Positions 62,101 to 64,000 of a stretch of 64,000 bases of DNA are shown here, piece after piece. Under the pieces are notes generated by a model. It saw nothing but the letters and a program-made list of their open reading frames with translations, made no database searches and was not told the origin of the DNA. A program made the translations under genes and the position numbers. Positions within the stretch are counted from its first letter, which is position 1. Each line of letters starts with the position of its first letter. Source of the DNA: Canna indica (taxonomy: Eukaryota > Streptophyta > Magnoliopsida > Zingiberales > Cannaceae); NCBI GenBank assembly GCA_034359265.1, contig CP136895.1:5768501-5832500 (forward strand), in the 5' to 3' direction.

Positions 62101-62587
62101 CGGCTTGAAATCAGTGATCCTATTTAGATGTCATTGGTTCGATACAACAGAAAGGGGCATGAAAGTTCATCCAAAATACAAACTTGTTGAGGTTAATTAT
62201 AAATCGAAATTGGCAGCAAATGAGCCTTTTATATTGGCATCACAAGCCGAACAAGTATATTACGCGAAGTATCCGGCTCGAAATAAAGATAGAGCAGATT
62301 GGCGTGTAGTCTGTAAGACAAAAGGTAGAGGAAAAATTGATCCGATAGTAGGAGAAAATGATCCTCCTGGTTTCTATCAAGAAGAAGATATTCCTGCTGT
62401 GGATCGTATTATTCCAATACTCGAGGATGCAGACACAACGTCAATTCAATTAGAAGTTGAATATGCTGATGATGACGATCATGAAATTGAGGAAGCTGAA
62501 GATGAAGAAGATGAAGAAGAGGAAGAAGAGGAAGAAGAGGAAGAAGAAGAAGAATTCGAAGACTATTATTCAGATGATGAAGAATAA
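59108..62587 (+). CDS. CACTA tnp2-type transposase, intact (1159 aa)
   Basis: Single-exon gene of an En/Spm-type transposon. It should bind and cut the element's ends for excision and insertion. The chosen start is the ATG of MSADRSWMY (59108); the frame extends upstream only by a few codons without another ATG. Domains: transposase-associated N terminus (about 5-90) with a CPCRIC zinc-binding-like motif (C47, C49, C52 and H66); a CPVC motif at about 270; Transposase_21/tnp2 core (about 300-500), including DGFNPFGH and HGRLSCPYC; DUF4218 (about 680-795) around MKSHDCHVFMQRLLP; DUF4216 (about 985-1070) around HYFGLKSVILFRCHWFD; and a poly-Glu tail ending DYYSDDEE. No internal stop. Its counterpart at 30851-34330 has the same length. 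Family assignment is certain. Activity is inferred from integrity alone. Confidence 0.96.
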   Translation: MSADRSWMYRRFDHGALTNEFRLGVTYFLNFAYSNRNFVSMGDQIRCPCRICSNGRFLDRETVTLHLYTKGFTPRYFLWTCHGESREVRTSSNPVVQTYGESSSAGASSSGQCNPYRTMILDSLGGQFHLNDNVDRPVLQTSVPPDTTAVDITEVGAAVEIELPNKEAAEFYEMLKAADEPLYENCPKYTRFSAMTQLLNIKADCNISGVAYDRIAGLINGMLPTDNKFEPTFYKTKKLMRKLGLGYEKIHACQNNCILYYKENVQLDKCPVCQHPRYKEKKSVRQKNIPFKVLRYFPLTPRLQRLFMSEKTAPYMSWHARSRDDTVMTHPSDSEAWKHLDTCYPSFAMDTRNIRLGLCTDGFNPFGHSATPYSVWPVLLTVYNLPPSMCMKDEFIYLSMIIPGPKGPRKEIDIFLRPLIDELKTLWTEGAVTYDCHRKQNFNLKAAVLWTINDFPAYGMLSGWSTHGRLSCPYCMEHSKSISLQNGRKISFFDCHRRFLPVHHQYRRNRNKFTKGRVERDGPPPMLSGEQMLARVSALPDIVFGRNERVSGFGQTHNWVKKSIFWELPYWSSLLIRHNLDVMHIEKNVFDNIFNTVMDISGKTKDNVKARHDLKILCKRPELELQEVNGRYLKPKALYVLNKQQIKDVCQWVKELRLPDGYASNLSRCVNVDDCKISGMKSHDCHVFMQRLLPIAFRDLLPDNIWGPLTELSMFFRSICANVLRVEDMSTLENNIVEIICKLEQFFPPAFFDSMEHLPIHLAYEARVGGPVQYRWMYLFERYMNRLKKKVKNTAAVEGSISESYIIQEISTFCSFYFESTVQTRFDRLPRNDDGGVRHSDGRLNIFCHSGRAFGSRPSRHLSDEEYHLAHLYVLLNCPEIEQFIEIFDIEMVQKYSIHNDQELERLRNRDFPTWIQTYSKDHRAEIDEKIFEFVSGPSRLVSCYSGYFVNGYKFHTVEYSFAKKTMNAGVCVKGTTYVECDMDFYGLIEEVIELHYFGLKSVILFRCHWFDTTERGMKVHPKYKLVEVNYKSKLAANEPFILASQAEQVYYAKYPARNKDRADWRVVCKTKGRGKIDPIVGENDPPGFYQEEDIPAVDRIIPILEDADTTSIQLEVEYADDDDHEIEEAEDEEDEEEEEEEEEEEEEEFEDYYSDDEE

Positions 62588-62662
62588 TTGTAAAGTATAT
62601 ATTTTATTAAATATATCTCTACTATTTATACAATAATCTGATTATATGTCTGTTCGACAGAT

Positions 62663-64000
62663 ATGTCTGGTCGTGGTTATCGACGCAGGAGAGTTTCGGA
62701 GTCTCCGATCGGTGAGACTCCAGCACTTACTCATGCTGCTGATCCTCCTGTTGCTGATCCTCATTCCGATGATACTGCCGAGGCTAGTACATCCAGACGT
62801 AGGCGGCCACGCGGGCCGAACAGGTGGCAGCCTCCACCAGCCACAGAGTCACGTAGATTGATTAGCGTGATTGGGGAGCGGTACGTAATATATCATGAAT
62901 TATGAATCATTACAAATTCATTATATCATAATATAATATTAAAATTTATTTTTGTTGTGCAGGTTCCAGCAAGAAGAAGTGCCGAGGAGCATTTCTTCTA
63001 CTATTCGACGATACATGCACGGGGCATGGCCTACGTGGTCTCACGTGCCTAGCGAGCACGTCGACATGTTATGGCGCGAGTTTGAGGCACGTATTATTAT
63101 TTTTTTTACATGCATGATGATATATTAATATTGGTACTGATATTATTATTTTGCAGGCTCGCTATACATGGGCCGAGGACCAGAGGCCCTTCATTTACGC
63201 TGCCTGGGAGGCTATTTCTCGGGCAAGGTACAACGGGCAGCTGGGGCAAGCTCGGTCCCAGGCGATGGCCCGAGCTGGGACCACTAACATCGCGGAGACT
63301 CGGGGATACGGCCCCGGTTGGATTACTCCGGATATATGGGACCAGCTCGTGGGGATATGGTCGACGGATCGATGGCAGGAGGTTTCTCGGAATGCGGCTA
63401 GAAATCGCATGTCGGGAGGAGCAGCGCGTCACACCGGCGGCTCTGTTGCATTTGCAGTGCACGCAAACCGTATGGTAAGTATATCTTTTAATTATATATT
63501 TTATTTGTTATTATGTGTACTAATTAATGTATTTGTTTTGTAAATGTAGACGACGGTGTCGGATGACGGGACTGTCCAGCGACCCTCCCCGATGGCAGTG
63601 TTTGAGCGGACTCACCGTCGAGCACATGGGACTGGGGAGTACATCCACAACCGCGCTGCATACATTATGGTAATTATATATTTGTTTAAATTATTCATTA
63701 TATATTTATAATTTAAGTTTTATGATAAATATTAAACAAAAAATCAAACTCGAGTAGGAGACCTACAGCCAGACGGTGGTGCAGCGCGGGGGTACCCCCG
63801 AGGACTTTGACGCAGCATCGTGGGTCGAGGCCGCAGGTGGCTGGGACCATGGCCGCGTATATGGCTTCGCAGATAGTGGTCATGCGCGAGCCGTACTAGG
63901 GCCACTTGGGGCACCGACCCCTCCGGTCGCTGGTGAGCGGCCGTCCACCTCTAGATCCAGTTATGATCATAGTAACAGAATAAGGACTCTAGAGGAGACG
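62663..64000 (+). CDS. CACTA Transposase_24-type gene, intact as far as the window edge (partial)
   Basis: Exons: 62663-62880, 62963-63086, 63157-63474, 63550-63669 and 63758 onward, covering residues 1-341 of about 407 expected from copy 1. The frame is open throughout. The N terminus is short and basic (RRRRPRGPNRW), followed by the conserved core (HVDMLWREFE, YTWAEDQRPFIYAAWEAISR, RNAARNRMSGG) and FDAASWVEAAGGWDHGRVYG. A coiled coil should begin just at the window edge. Intron 2 uses a GC donor (GAG|GCACGT), because a GT four bases on would break the frame. It lies 75 bp after the tnp2 stop, so the two may share a transcript. The TNPA-like function is an inference. Confidence 0.85.

Larger units (their letters stand above)
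57621..64000 (+). mobile_element. CACTA (En/Spm) transposon copy 3, apparently intact, right end outside the window
   Basis: It starts CACTACTAGAAACTTGG, preceded by TTC (57618-57620). Subterminal CAGCAACGG repeats follow to about 57930, then a GC-rich block (57950-58275, including a perfect CAGTGGCCGGACA / TGTCCGGCCACTG inverted repeat), a 26-bp minisatellite, a palindrome, an intact tnp2 gene (59108-62587) and a Transposase_24-type gene open to the window edge. By analogy with copy 1 (7103 bp) the element should end near 64.7 kb. Every part seen is uninterrupted, so this copy could be autonomous. Confidence 0.93.

Noticed and set aside
1..64000. tRNA, rRNA and snoRNA genes
   Set aside because: I saw no convincing A/B-box pair with cloverleaf arms. 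The tRNA-Met match at 3157-3170 is only a retrotransposon primer site.

Overview
This is nuclear DNA of a flowering plant. The evidence is two intron-rich plant genes (DICER-LIKE 1 and a chloroplast CURT1-type thylakoid protein) set in AT-rich intergenic DNA full of plant transposons (CACTA, hAT MITEs, Ty1/copia, Ty3/gypsy, LINE). The GC-rich first exons of both genes hint at a monocot, but I cannot fix the species.

Layout. 1-3653 is the end of an apparently non-coding LTR retrotransposon (minus strand) with its LTR and tRNA-Met primer site. 3.7-14.4 kb is mostly featureless, with a clean hAT MITE (5773-6165), a gypsy-LTR-like fragment (about 7975-8790) and a 5'-truncated LINE with a 13-bp target-site duplication (11812-13132). 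14483-25095 (minus) is a complete 19-exon DCL1 gene encoding 1933 residues. It carries the miR162 complementary site across the exon 12/13 junction and a GC-AG intron 2. 27.7-38.7 kb is a decayed Ty3/gypsy element (minus) bounded by about 250-bp direct repeats. It is split by a 7.1-kb CACTA element (28579-35681, TTG duplication) and also holds a hAT MITE and the end of a second CACTA family. 39571-40767 (minus) is a complete six-exon CURT1B-like gene. 41-47 kb holds several hAT MITEs and LTR fragments. 47936-51608 is an internally deleted CACTA derivative. 55433-57161 is a large foldback (inverted-repeat) element. 57277-57620 is the end of one CACTA element into which another (57621 to beyond the window end) has inserted.

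The two cellular genes are unrelated in function: DCL1 makes microRNAs in the nucleus, and CURT1B bends thylakoid membranes at grana margins. The most coherent system here is the CACTA family. It has three copies, one with an intact 1159-residue tnp2-type transposase and a so far intact Transposase_24-type second gene, one full-length copy killed by point nonsense mutations, and one deletion derivative. All share terminal CACTACTAGAAA-type ends, 'CAGCAACGG' subterminal repeats, a 26-bp minisatellite and a long palindrome just upstream of the transposase. I found no clearly novel gene system. The palindrome, the minisatellite and the foldback element are the least explained structures.
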